A DNA stretch of 32,721 nt from NCBI GenBank assembly GCA_025449725.1, contig JANWIU010000021.1, positions 1 to 32,721 on the forward strand. The letters are read 5' to 3'. The position numbers and the translations under genes are program-made. The notes under the pieces were generated by a model that searched no databases, was not told where the DNA came from, and saw only the letters and a program-made list of their open reading frames with translations. The stretch's first letter is position 1, and each line of letters starts with the position of its first letter. Below, one piece after another: positions 17,478 through 26,826 of the stretch. This stretch comes from Pseudobdellovibrio sp. GTDB lineage: Bacteria; Bdellovibrionota; Bdellovibrionia; Bdellovibrionales; Bdellovibrionaceae.

Positions 17478-18569
17478 CTATTTTACGCGTGAAGAAACAT
17501 TACCGCCTTCGTCACGTTGCCAGCCATGAACCGTTTGTGACTGAGTTCGAGACCAGAAAATCATCAGCAATAAACCTGCCACAAACATTCCGATACTCAA
17601 CCATTGACCTCGTGTTAAATCAAAAAGTTGATACCCGATTTGTAAATCCGGTTGTCTGAATTGTTCATTGAAGATTCGTGACGCCGCGTAGACCATCCCG
17701 AACGTCGCAGCCACCATGCCCGGCCTTCTGGATTTGCGAGCCATAAAAAATAACACAACGAACGAAAACAACCCTTCACTTAAACAAGCCAACAATTGTG
17801 ACGGGTAACGTCCATCCAATAAAGGTGCGATAGCTTCCTTAACACCGGAGTTGCCGTTTTGAATTTCGTGAGTGATGCGCACTAGCACCGAATACATCTG
17901 ATCCCCGACGGAAGAATCCGTACGATAGCGCGATACCAATTCGCCCCATCGTGCACTGTCAACACCCAGTTTTTCTACAACAGGAACCAGGCCAGCTAAC
18001 CGACCCGGTTCGTATGATGGCCAATTCAGAATATCAGACGGAAACTTTACAGCATATTCAAAATTCTCAGGAGCAATACGGCCCACTAATTCGCCGTTAA
18101 TAAAATTAGCGATGCGTCCGAAAAAGAAACCGATCGGCCCTGTGATCGCTGCAAGGTCAAGAAGGTAAGCGTAACTGATTCCGTGTTTCGCCGCGAACAG
18201 AATACAAGCGACAATCACACCGAGAACGCCACCATGACTGGCCATTCCACCTTCGTTTACAGCCAGAACTTTCCAAAATGGCATACTCGAAGAAAAGCTG
18301 ATAAAAAGCTTCGGATCATAAAAAATGCAGTAACCTAAACGTCCGCCGGCCAATACACCCACCGCAGCGTAAGTAATAAAGTCTCCGACCATTTCATGGG
18401 TTAAGCCTGCGCGCTGACGCTTGGCCAACCAGACAATCAAGTGATAGGCGCAGATAAAGCCCAATAGATAAGAAAACCCGTACCATCTGAATCCAAATTG
18501 ATCCCCCCATAATGAATTTGCAGGGAATTTAAAAATAAATGGGCTTAAATCATGAACATATGCAGACAT
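17478..18569 (-). CDS. lgt: Prolipoprotein diacylglyceryl transferase
   Basis: 'FGFRWYGFSYLLGF', 'GGMASHGGVLGV', 'GRIANFINGELVGR' and 'RYPSQLLACLSEG' are Lgt signatures. Confidence 0.93.
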   Translation of the reverse strand: MSAYVHDLSPFIFKFPANSLWGDQFGFRWYGFSYLLGFICAYHLIVWLAKRQRAGLTHEMVGDFITYAAVGVLAGGRLGYCIFYDPKLFISFSSSMPFWKVLAVNEGGMASHGGVLGVIVACILFAAKHGISYAYLLDLAAITGPIGFFFGRIANFINGELVGRIAPENFEYAVKFPSDILNWPSYEPGRLAGLVPVVEKLGVDSARWGELVSRYRTDSSVGDQMYSVLVRITHEIQNGNSGVKEAIAPLLDGRYPSQLLACLSEGLFSFVVLFFMARKSRRPGMVAATFGMVYAASRIFNEQFRQPDLQIGYQLFDLTRGQWLSIGMFVAGLLLMIFWSRTQSQTVHGWQRDEGGNVSSRVK

Positions 18570-18643
18570 AACAGCTCCTGAAAACGTCTTAAAACCATAT
18601 CTTTACTTGGCTAGAGATTTTGGTCAATGCTACAAGTATAAAA

Positions 18644-19576
18644 ATGAAAACAAAGAAAGTTTCTGAAATATTTAATCCTGAGCGTTGGACCGAAATTCCC
18701 GGTTTTAACTTTTCTGATATCACCTATCACCGTGCTGTAGATCAAGGAACTGTTAGGATCGCACTTAACCGCCCCGAAGTACGAAACGCATTCAGGCCCA
18801 AAACAGTAGATGAACTTTCAATTGCTTTTGAACATGCCCGCATCAGTGCTGACGTTGGCGTTGTATTGTTAACCGGTAATGGTCCTTCACCAAAAGACGG
18901 CGGCTGGGCCTTTTGCTCAGGCGGTGATCAACGAATCCGCGGAAAAGACGGTTACAAGTATGAAGGTCAGGATAGTAACGGCACCGGTCTCAGCGAACAA
19001 AACAAAGTGGACCTCGCAAAACAGGGCCGCTTACACATTTTAGAAGTTCAGCGGCAGATTCGTTTTATGCCGAAAGTGGTCATGGCCGTAGTGCCTGGAT
19101 GGGCTGTCGGCGGAGGCCATTCTTTACACGTTATTTGCGATATGACGATTGCATCGAAAGAACATGCGATCTTTAAACAAACCGATCCGGACGTTGCCAG
19201 CTTTGATTCCGGTTACGGCTCTGCCTATCTTGCAAGACAAGTCGGTCAAAAGAAAGCTCGCGAAATTTTCTTTTTAGGACGCGACTACAGCGCTGAAACC
19301 GCTTACCAAATGGGAATGGTAAACGAAGTCGTTCCTCATGCAGATTTAGAAAATGTTGCACTTGAGTGGGCCGCAGAAATGAATAAAAAATCTCCAACAG
19401 CCATGCGTATGTTAAAGTACGGATTCAATTTAATTGATGACGGCCTTGTAGGCCAACAGTTGTTCGCAGGCGAAGCGACACGCTTGGCATACGGTACAGA
19501 AGAAGCTCAAGAAGGCCGCGATTCATTTGTACAAAAACGCCCTAAGAATTTTTCAAAGTTTCCTTGGCAGTATTAG
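18644..19576 (+). CDS. menB: 1,4-dihydroxy-2-naphthoyl-CoA synthase
   Basis: 'ITYHRAVDQGTVRIALNRPEVRNAFRPKTVDEL', 'WAFCSGGDQRIRGKDGYKYEG', 'VPGWAVGGGHSLHVICDMTIAS' and 'TDPDVASFDSGYGSAYLARQVG'. ATG at 18644 is likely; the track start is 18620. Confidence 0.94.
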   Translation: MKTKKVSEIFNPERWTEIPGFNFSDITYHRAVDQGTVRIALNRPEVRNAFRPKTVDELSIAFEHARISADVGVVLLTGNGPSPKDGGWAFCSGGDQRIRGKDGYKYEGQDSNGTGLSEQNKVDLAKQGRLHILEVQRQIRFMPKVVMAVVPGWAVGGGHSLHVICDMTIASKEHAIFKQTDPDVASFDSGYGSAYLARQVGQKKAREIFFLGRDYSAETAYQMGMVNEVVPHADLENVALEWAAEMNKKSPTAMRMLKYGFNLIDDGLVGQQLFAGEATRLAYGTEEAQEGRDSFVQKRPKNFSKFPWQY

Positions 19577-19593
19577 TTTTTTTCTAAAAACTA
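19574..19593. terminator. Possible bidirectional AT-rich hairpin between convergent menB and the downstream gene
   Basis: TAGTTTTT-TTCT-AAAAACTA: perfect 8-bp arms with A/T tracts, located at the convergent stops. Confidence 0.4.
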
Positions 19594-20352
19594 AAAATAG
19601 AATTTAAGACCGACTCTCGAACCTTTTCGCTCAAGATTGGTCTCGACACCGTTAAGTTTTGAATTCTGGCGTTCTTGATAAAGGTCGCCGAAGATACGCA
19701 TCAATCCATATTCAACAAATAAACCGTACGTAAACTCGTCCGACGTTGTGTCCCCGTAAAAGCTTTCGTTCACCGGAGAAAAAGCGCGGTAGTTTCCTTG
19801 AATGCCGAAGTACTTCATCAGGTAAAGCTGGAGCGTGATTGCCGGAAAGGGCTGATTCAGCCGGTAACTGCCATCCGTGGCAGTACGGGTTCTTAGCCCA
19901 TAATGTAAAGTTAAGTGCGATCCCTGCACTGTATTTCCGAAGAGTCGAAGATTAAAAATTCCAGTCACATCATTGAAGCCTTCTTCATTATTATTAGCGT
20001 GCTCCAATGTTAAACCGATAAACGTTGCGTAGGCAGACACCTCGCCAAAGTAGGTGTTCTTAGAGGCCGATGTCGTTGTACCACTGGTGGTCGCATCTGC
20101 AGTGTATCCTTGCAGGGCTCCGCCGATTACAAATTCATATGGCGTCGGAGTATTGATCGACAACCACATATCCATAAGGGCACGACGGTCTTTGTTTTCA
20201 AGCCACTCCTGTAGCGTAAATCGTTTTGATTCCCTTGCTGCCGCACTTGACGAAAGCAACCACGGCCGAGAGCTGCCGCTGTTCGAAGTCTGAGCCTCTT
20301 CTGTGTAAGAGAGGAGTCCGGTCAGAAATACGAAAAAAATTATTTTTTTCAT
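19591..20352 (-). CDS. Putative outer-membrane beta-barrel protein
   Basis: Signal peptide, alternating aromatic/polar strands and terminal 'VGLKFYF' ending in Phe. Confidence 0.6.
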   Translation of the reverse strand: MKKIIFFVFLTGLLSYTEEAQTSNSGSSRPWLLSSSAAARESKRFTLQEWLENKDRRALMDMWLSINTPTPYEFVIGGALQGYTADATTSGTTTSASKNTYFGEVSAYATFIGLTLEHANNNEEGFNDVTGIFNLRLFGNTVQGSHLTLHYGLRTRTATDGSYRLNQPFPAITLQLYLMKYFGIQGNYRAFSPVNESFYGDTTSDEFTYGLFVEYGLMRIFGDLYQERQNSKLNGVETNLERKGSRVGLKFYF

Positions 20353-20454
20353 TCTTCTAGTTTAGCATCTAATTTTCTGATGAATTGAAAAAGCAAGGTG
20401 GCGTCTCATATTGGTAAAAAGCTGTTGCTTTTAAGCTGCCGCACACCTTAAGTG

Positions 20455-20490
20455 AAATAAAAACGGCGAATTCATAGTCGGAATTCGCCG
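20455..20490 (-). terminator. Rho-independent terminator for the 20520-20921 gene
   Basis: Perfect 10-bp stem CGGCGAATTC (20464-20473) / GAATTCGCCG (20481-20490) with a 7-nt loop, followed on the minus strand by TTTTTATTT. Confidence 0.85.
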
Positions 20491-20519
20491 CAATCAAGAA
20501 TGGAAATTTTCTGTGAAGA

Positions 20520-20921
20520 CTACTTAGAATCCGTATCTTCACTGGCTTTTAAAAAATTAGAAGAGCATCCGCCCCAGCCACTGTTAGCCATACCTGCCAT
20601 GCCTTTGTCTTGCACTTCGTACGGATAATTGCGGTCACTCATTCCGTCTGAACCTTTGTTGTTCAAAGAAATTTTCTGTAAAACGGATCCGTCTTTGGCA
20701 ACCAGTTCAAATTCACCTGCAGCTTTGATTTGGAAAGACACGTTTTTAACGACAGTTAATTCCGGTTTATCATCGCCCGTGAATGCACTGTAAGTTAAAG
20801 TCTGCTGAGCCATGCTGTAAGTTGAATCGATAAACGGCTCAGTGAAAACACACTTGATAATGTCAGCCTGAGAAGCGGTAGCAATTAAAGTTATGGCAGC
20901 AAAGCCTAAAATATTGTTCAT
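20520..20921 (-). CDS. Secreted hypothetical protein
   Basis: 133-aa ORF with signal peptide (MNNILGFAAITLIATASQADI), a 'ttctcc' RBS complement upstream and a terminator downstream. Confidence 0.72.
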   Translation of the reverse strand: MNNILGFAAITLIATASQADIIKCVFTEPFIDSTYSMAQQTLTYSAFTGDDKPELTVVKNVSFQIKAAGEFELVAKDGSVLQKISLNNKGSDGMSDRNYPYEVQDKGMAGMANSGWGGCSSNFLKASEDTDSK

Positions 20922-21055
20922 TTTTTCTCCAGTTTGTTACTTTCGCAAAAAGTTTGGCAGAAAGTAAGCCAACTCCTCCCGACTGTAAACTGTCAGAATT
21001 CTGTACACACATCTTTACAATTATAGGAAATAATTACATAGGAATCAGAGTGACT

Positions 21056-22261
21056 TTAGATTTTTGCCAACAAGGCTGCGTAAAACCCGTCGAATCCGTC
21101 TAAATGCGGCCACACACGCAGTTCTTTTTGAAGCTGCCAGCCTTTGCCCGCTTCAGAATTTAAAAACCACTTAATCTGCTCTTCGTTTTCACGGTGCAAA
21201 ATACTGCAGGTGGCGTAAACCATCAGCCCGCCCTTTTTACACATCTTCGAATAGCTAGAAATAATTTCTTTTTGCAAATCCATCAAACGGGAAATCTCTT
21301 CGTTGCTCAGCTTCCACTTTGTATCCGGATTTCTTCTGATGACTCCCAAACCAGAGCAAGGAACATCCAACAGTACCCGATCAAAAGATTCTTCCATGCG
21401 CTTTACTGTCTTACTGGAATCAATCACTCGAGTTTCAATAATGTCGACACCGTCTCGGGCCGCACGGGTCTTCAACTCTTTTAATTTCCATTCATGAATA
21501 TCCATGGAAATAATTTTGCCTTTGTTCTTCATCATCGCCGCCAAGTGCAGCGATTTACCACCGGCACCGGCGCAGGCATCAGCTACTCGCAGGCCGGGCT
21601 TTACATCTAACAGCGGCGCCACCAACTGCGAAGCTGCATCTTGAACTTCGAACAATCCTTTTCTAAAGGCCTGAGTGATAAATACATTTTTTCTTTTATC
21701 TAATTTTACACATGAAGACAGATCGAATTTTTTAGAAAATACTTTCGCAGCCTGAATATCTTCTTTCGCCAAATCTGCCACCAGGTGTTCGGCATCCGTC
21801 TTCAAAGTATTCGCACGTAAAAAAACTTCTGCAGGCGCATTCAGCGCATTCATAATTGGTGACCAGTCCTGCCCGAATTCTTCTTGCCCCAGTTTATGAA
21901 GCCAGTCAGGAAATGAATTCGCTACTTCAGGAGGCTTTTCCGAGCTGTTTCTTTTCTTTAATAAATTTAAATCCAGATGATCAAACTCTTCCCAATCAGG
22001 AAGCTCATTCATCGTTTGGTACAGATACGCACCAATAAGATCCCACGAAGATTCCCCGTCGGCTACAAATTCCAGACGGCGCTTGTGACGAACAATCTCA
22101 TATACCGTTTCGGCAAAGAACCGGCGGTCTCTGGCTCCCCATTTTCGATTGGCTTTAAAACATTTTTCAATAACTTTATCTGCATACTTACCGCCGACAA
22201 AAATTTCGTCCAATGCGAGACTGATTTCTCTAACTAAATGAAGATGAAGAGGAACGGCCAA
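21056..22261 (-). CDS. rsmB: RsmB/NOL1/NOP2/sun family rRNA cytosine-C5 methyltransferase
   Basis: 'VADACAGAGGKSLHLAAMMKNKGKIISMDIHEWKLKELKTRAARDGV', 'FDRVLLDVPCSGLGVIRRNPDTKWK' and 'LMVYATCSILHRENEEQI'. The track start (22315) overlaps the next gene; TTG at 22261 is an alternative. Confidence 0.85.
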   Translation of the reverse strand: MAVPLHLHLVREISLALDEIFVGGKYADKVIEKCFKANRKWGARDRRFFAETVYEIVRHKRRLEFVADGESSWDLIGAYLYQTMNELPDWEEFDHLDLNLLKKRNSSEKPPEVANSFPDWLHKLGQEEFGQDWSPIMNALNAPAEVFLRANTLKTDAEHLVADLAKEDIQAAKVFSKKFDLSSCVKLDKRKNVFITQAFRKGLFEVQDAASQLVAPLLDVKPGLRVADACAGAGGKSLHLAAMMKNKGKIISMDIHEWKLKELKTRAARDGVDIIETRVIDSSKTVKRMEESFDRVLLDVPCSGLGVIRRNPDTKWKLSNEEISRLMDLQKEIISSYSKMCKKGGLMVYATCSILHRENEEQIKWFLNSEAGKGWQLQKELRVWPHLDGFDGFYAALLAKI

Positions 22262-22274
22262 GAATATTCCTAAC

Positions 22275-22922
22275 TTAAAAGGTAAACACGGCGCCTGCTG
22301 ACACATAAGTGCCATTGAGCTGTCCGTTAGATGTCAACTGCAGGTGATTTTTTAAACCACCTTCGAGGTAAAAGCCAGTGCTTTCAAAGACGTTGAACAG
22401 TCTCATTCCCAAATATAAAGAATAATCCAGCGTTACAGGAGACTCATCCGGCAACTGAGTTAAAAAAACTCCCGCGCCGACTGCACCGCCGAAATACAAT
22501 GGAAACAGTGACTCAGCATCAGGCAATGTGACGGCGTACATGAAAATTAATTTATTCGCCTTTTGATTTGCCGGTTCGTACTCCTGATATGAAACTCGCA
22601 GAGAGTAATCCAGAAGATTATTGTACTGGCTTAAACGGTAATTCATGTCGATACCCCATTTACCGACTTCTGTTTCTTTTGTGCTCCCACCCCAGCTAAA
22701 TGCATCCGACTTTGTGAATGTGTTCACTCCGATCGTCATGTATCGGTCCCCACCGGCACTGGATGGCGCATCCGATGCTACGTAGCGAGTGCCAATTTCC
22801 GTATTATTTTGAAAATATTTCGCAGCGGCAGCCCTGCCCACTTTTGGCGCACCAGAACCCGCATAAGCAGGTAAACTTAAAAAACTCACAACAAAAGAAA
22901 GTTTTAAAATCCTATACAGCAT
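22275..22922 (-). CDS. Putative outer-membrane beta-barrel protein
   Basis: Signal peptide (MLYRILKLSFVVSFLSLPAYA) and terminal 'YVSAGAVFTF' beta-strand ending in Phe. Confidence 0.65.
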   Translation of the reverse strand: MLYRILKLSFVVSFLSLPAYAGSGAPKVGRAAAAKYFQNNTEIGTRYVASDAPSSAGGDRYMTIGVNTFTKSDAFSWGGSTKETEVGKWGIDMNYRLSQYNNLLDYSLRVSYQEYEPANQKANKLIFMYAVTLPDAESLFPLYFGGAVGAGVFLTQLPDESPVTLDYSLYLGMRLFNVFESTGFYLEGGLKNHLQLTSNGQLNGTYVSAGAVFTF

Positions 22923-23020
22923 TAGAGCCTCTCACACTTTTATGCTACGCATAACATTCAAATTTTGCAATCTGAGTTGATTGACCCTGACTTTGGCCTC
23001 ACCTAGTTTAAAAGATAACT

Positions 23021-23560
23021 ATGAAGTGCCCTTTCTGCGGTCATTCCGAAGACAAAGTTTTAGATACACGCGTCCAAAAGGACGGCGGCATTAGACGTCG
23101 TCGCGAGTGTCTGTCTTGCAAGTCGCGTTACTCAACGCAAGAAACCGTCATGCTTAGTTATCCTTTCATTATTAAAAAAGATGGCCGTCGCGAACCATTC
23201 AACAAAGAAAAACTTCTTCGTGGAATGCAAGCGTCTTGTCAAAAAAGACCTGTCAGTTTGGCACAGGTTGAAGCCGCCGTTGAGCGTATCTCCGCATGGC
23301 TGATCACGCGTGGTGAAGGCGAAGTCTCTTCACGGATTATCGGACGCCGTGTGATGGCAGAATTAAAACAATTAGACGACGTGGCATACGTTCGCTTCGC
23401 CAGCGTTTACCGCTCCTTCAAAGATGTTCAGGATTTTGTTGAAAAGTTGGAGGGCGACGAGCTTATCGACATGATCGACAACACCGGCCCTCAACTGAGC
23501 CTCACAGCATTGCCACTTATCAACCCTAAAACCGACAAAGATTTCAGCGGAAATAATTAA
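23021..23560 (+). CDS. nrdR: Transcriptional repressor NrdR
   Basis: 'MKCPFCGHSEDKVLDTRVQKDGGIRRRRECLSCKSRYSTQE' zinc ribbon plus ATP cone 'KKDGRREPFNKEKLLRGM'. Confidence 0.97.
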   Translation: MKCPFCGHSEDKVLDTRVQKDGGIRRRRECLSCKSRYSTQETVMLSYPFIIKKDGRREPFNKEKLLRGMQASCQKRPVSLAQVEAAVERISAWLITRGEGEVSSRIIGRRVMAELKQLDDVAYVRFASVYRSFKDVQDFVEKLEGDELIDMIDNTGPQLSLTALPLINPKTDKDFSGNN

Positions 23561-23590
23561 TCAACTTAGAAAACAGCAGGACATAGGCAG

Positions 23591-23992
23591 ATGAGACGAC
23601 AATCACGGGAAATCGCATTACAGGTATTATTTCAGGTTGAATTCGCTCCCCAAATTTCATTTGAAGATTTACTGGCCCTTTTTGATGAGAAAAAAGATTT
23701 ATCCATTATTAAGTATGCCGACGAAATCATTCACGGCGTTCAGGCGCAAAAAGTAAAAATCGACGAAAAAATTCAAGAAGCCAGCCGTCACTGGAAGATC
23801 GAACGCATGGGCGGAGTCGATCGCAATATTCTTCGCGTAGCCGCATATGAAATGTTTTACGCCAGCGAACTTATTGAACCGAAGATTGCCATCAACGAAG
23901 CAATTGAAATCGCAAAAATTTACGGTACTCAGGAATCCGCTTCATTTGTAAACGGATTATTAGATCAAGTGGTCCGGAATGAGCGCCGTTAA
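23591..23992 (+). CDS. nusB: Transcription antitermination factor NusB
   Basis: 'MRRQSREIALQVLFQVEF', 'WKIERMGGVDRNILRVAAYEM' and 'PKIAINEAIEIAKIYGTQESASFVNGLLDQV'. Confidence 0.95.
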   Translation: MRRQSREIALQVLFQVEFAPQISFEDLLALFDEKKDLSIIKYADEIIHGVQAQKVKIDEKIQEASRHWKIERMGGVDRNILRVAAYEMFYASELIEPKIAINEAIEIAKIYGTQESASFVNGLLDQVVRNERR

Positions 23993-24422
23993 GCTTTCAG
24001 AACAAGAAGCCTTGTCAGCCGGAGCGGAGCTCTGGATTATCCGAAACGATCCATCGTTAGCCTGGTGGTCTAAAATTGATTTTTTATCCGCTTATCTGTT
24101 GTCTGAAAATTTATTTCGCCCTAAAAAACAAGTGCCCGCACAGCTATTAAATATTTTGGAAGCTACCCGATTTGACACCTTCTCTCAGCCGAATTTGCAA
24201 AATTATGTTTTACTGGGTTCGGAAGACCATTTTTTTAACAAGTGGGTTTTGGTTTGGAACCAGCTGAAAGAAAAAGAGCTGGCCGATTCCATAGTCGATT
24301 TATCAGCTAAACTTAAATTTTCCTCTGTCCGCATCTTTTCAGACTCGAAGACTTTAACCTCCGCCTTAGCAGCTCGCCCTTCGGCCAGTTCCCTCAATAT
24401 CTCGTTCATTGAAAATACCTAA
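23979..24422 (+). CDS. Hypothetical protein, translationally coupled to nusB
   Basis: 147-aa ORF overlapping the nusB 3' end by 14 bp in an operon-like arrangement. Confidence 0.65.
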   Translation: MSAVKLSEQEALSAGAELWIIRNDPSLAWWSKIDFLSAYLLSENLFRPKKQVPAQLLNILEATRFDTFSQPNLQNYVLLGSEDHFFNKWVLVWNQLKEKELADSIVDLSAKLKFSSVRIFSDSKTLTSALAARPSASSLNISFIENT

Positions 24423-24455
24423 CGGCGTACAATATCCGCTAAACGAGGTCTCATC

Positions 24456-25001
24456 ATGTTCAAACAACTGAGTAGCAAAATCGAATACTTATTTGATAAT
24501 GATTTACACTTTAATCTGGCACAAGAGCCATCAGTTGTTGAAGCCAGAAAAAATTTTGTATTAACTGAAAATATATCTCACCTGAAAAATCTGAGTTACA
24601 TTTACAATGGCGAAATCAATTCTCAAAGCATTGAAAGCCTGTTTGCGCAGTTAGCTTGTTTTTTTGAAGTTAATATACTGGCGACCAAAAGCACTCAAAA
24701 TAATAAATTTAAAATTTGCCTAACGACCCTCTTCGGAAAAAAAATAAATAATCTCGAAGGCTGGCCATCCCTTTCGCTTCCTCCGGGAAAGCTGTATTCC
24801 GTCTATCGTACCGGCGGCTATGCTTTGCTGAAAAAATTAGGGTTGCAGGATTTGGATGCCGATAAAAAAATGACGGCTTTTTTACTGCCGTTAACTCCAA
24901 ACTGCACTCTTATTTTGGTAACTAAAGTTGCTGAGCCCTGGAGCCGCATTAAAATCGAAACGCTTCAAGATACCTTAATGAAAATTAATTTTAATATATG
25001 A
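24456..25001 (+). CDS. Hypothetical protein
   Basis: 181-aa ORF with upstream 'cgaggtctcatc' RBS. Its stop overlaps the ppsR start. Confidence 0.68.
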   Translation: MFKQLSSKIEYLFDNDLHFNLAQEPSVVEARKNFVLTENISHLKNLSYIYNGEINSQSIESLFAQLACFFEVNILATKSTQNNKFKICLTTLFGKKINNLEGWPSLSLPPGKLYSVYRTGGYALLKKLGLQDLDADKKMTAFLLPLTPNCTLILVTKVAEPWSRIKIETLQDTLMKINFNI

Positions 25002-25867
25002 ATGATCCGACTGCGCCGGGATCTACCGGCCACCCTAATATATACACCATTTATATCATTTCTGACAGCACAGGCGAAACCGCGGCGACTATGATTCGTG
25101 CGGCACTGGTACAGTACACTGAAAAAGAAATAAATTTACAGCGTTGCAAAAACATCCGGTCCGAAGAGCAGGTTAAATTTGTTATCGACGAATGTTTTGA
25201 AAAAAGAGGCATGGTGGCTTACACATTTGCAAGCCCTACCTTACGCCAAAAGACCGCTGAATTATGTGTTGAAAAATCAATTCCGGCGGTGGATTTTCTT
25301 GGCCCGTTGATTTCGACTCTGGATCACTTCTTTGGCGTACCTTCTTCAAAACAAGTGGGGGCTTTACGCCAGACCGATGATATGTATTTTCGCCGGATCG
25401 AAGCGATTGAATACACTGTTCGTCATGATGACGGAAAAACCATGAATGAACTGGACAAAGCTGACATCGTTTTAGTCGGCATCAGCCGAACCAGCAAAAC
25501 GCCGCTATCCATATTTCTAAGCCATAAAGGCTGGAAGGTGGCAAATGTACCGCTTGTTCTTGGTGCTCCGTTGCCTGAACAGCTCTTCAAAATCGATCAA
25601 CGAAAAATTGTTGGCTTAATAATCGATATTGATTCACTGCAAAGAATCCGCAAAAACCGTCTTGAAAAATTCGGGCAGGATTCCGGCGGCGAATATGCCT
25701 CTTCAGAACAAATTTTAAAAGAAATCGAATACGCTGAAAATTTATTTAAGCAGAATAAACGCTGGCCGGTCTTCAATGTTACTGAACGTGCTTTAGAAGA
25801 AACCGCATCTGAAATTGTGCGCCTGATCGCTTCGCGCATGGGCTGGCCGGACTCGGTTTTATTTTAA
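24998..25867 (+). CDS. ppsR: Pyruvate, phosphate dikinase / PEP synthase regulatory protein (DUF299)
   Basis: 'IYIISDSTGETAATMIRAAL', 'ADIVLVGISRTSKTPLSIFLSHKGWKVANVPLV' and 'VTERALEETASEIVRLIASRMG'. Confidence 0.95.
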   Translation: MNDPTAPGSTGHPNIYTIYIISDSTGETAATMIRAALVQYTEKEINLQRCKNIRSEEQVKFVIDECFEKRGMVAYTFASPTLRQKTAELCVEKSIPAVDFLGPLISTLDHFFGVPSSKQVGALRQTDDMYFRRIEAIEYTVRHDDGKTMNELDKADIVLVGISRTSKTPLSIFLSHKGWKVANVPLVLGAPLPEQLFKIDQRKIVGLIIDIDSLQRIRKNRLEKFGQDSGGEYASSEQILKEIEYAENLFKQNKRWPVFNVTERALEETASEIVRLIASRMGWPDSVLF

Positions 25868-25879
25868 TCCGTCCGCATC

Positions 25880-25921
25880 GCGCAGTTCAGTTTCGCGCCG
25901 GTGGCGCTACACCTCCTGCGC
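25880..25921. repeat. GC-rich nested palindrome, REP-like
   Basis: Outer arms GCGCAG (25880-25885) / CTGCGC (25916-25921); inner hairpin GCGCC-GGT-GGCGC (25895-25907). The minus strand reads GTAGCGCCACCGGCGCGAAACTG. Confidence 0.6.
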
Positions 25922-25929
25922 ATGAGCGC

Positions 25930-26826
25930 CTAAGATCTTTCCTGATCGCCTGTTAGTGCCTGAAACAGAATTTTCGCTGTCTCTGAATTTGCAGAATTTG
26001 TTTTATAATAATAGTGAAAACTCATTTTGAAGTCGAAGTCATTTACTTTGATTCGATTCAAGCGGCCGCCACGTACCTGTTTCTTAATTGAGTGCGAAGG
26101 CAAAAATCCCACACCTAGTCCGTACTCAATCACTCGTTTCAGCGTACCCACATTGGCAGATTCAAAAACGGACTGAAGCTTTCCTGTCACCTGCGAAAGT
26201 TTTGCATCAAACGCCGGGTATTCATTTGAAAAGTGAACGTATGGAATTTTTTTGATTTCGTTTATTGATATGTTCATCGGATAAAATTCATCTTTACCGG
26301 AGCCTACCAGCCACATTTCTTCCTGAAACAAAATTTGCGATTTAGAATCCGGTAGCTGAATATGGTAATTGGCTTCAATTTCCGGAAGTACGATCACATC
26401 CAGCTCACCCTTTTTATACGCGGCTAAAAGATCTTCTCCCTTTGCATAATCAACTTTAATTTTAAAATCCGGGTTGAACTTCAGTAACCGGCTGACGACG
26501 GGACTCATCAAGTGAAGTCCGATTGAATTTAACGTCCCGATTCGCAATTCACCGCGAAGCTGCGCGCCGATAGATTTAATCGAAACTTCCGCCAGCTGAG
26601 CAAGACTTAGAATTTTTTTTGCGTGTTCGTAAAGTATTTCACCTTGCGCTGTCATCTTAATTTGCTTAGAGCCGCGCACGATCAGTTCAACACCGAGATC
26701 GTCTTCCATATTTTTCATTTGCTGGCTTACTGCTGGCTGAGTCAGAAACAATTTGTCAGCAGCTGCTGTCATACTTCCTTCTGATGCCACCGTGACAAAA
26801 GTCTGTAATTGAGAAAGATTTAACAC
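25930..26826 (-). CDS. LysR-family transcriptional regulator
   Basis: N-terminal HTH 'MLNLSQLQTFVTVASEGSMTAAADKLFLTQPAVSQQMKNMEDDLGVELIVR' and a substrate-binding domain. Confidence 0.95.
   Translation of the reverse strand: MLNLSQLQTFVTVASEGSMTAAADKLFLTQPAVSQQMKNMEDDLGVELIVRGSKQIKMTAQGEILYEHAKKILSLAQLAEVSIKSIGAQLRGELRIGTLNSIGLHLMSPVVSRLLKFNPDFKIKVDYAKGEDLLAAYKKGELDVIVLPEIEANYHIQLPDSKSQILFQEEMWLVGSGKDEFYPMNISINEIKKIPYVHFSNEYPAFDAKLSQVTGKLQSVFESANVGTLKRVIEYGLGVGFLPSHSIKKQVRGGRLNRIKVNDFDFKMSFHYYYKTNSANSETAKILFQALTGDQERS

Noticed and set aside
20417-20432. AAAAGC-TGTT-GCTTTT hairpin upstream of the OMP gene
   Set aside because: Short, AT-rich and close to expectation for such intergenic sequence. 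The nearby 20464-20490 hairpin is the convincing terminator.
20994-21003. CAGAATTCTG palindrome between two genes
   Set aside because: Ten bases only with no symmetric extension; likely chance.
21194-22237. Plus-strand ORFs within the RsmB-type gene
   Set aside because: Antisense shadow ORFs of a conserved methyltransferase.
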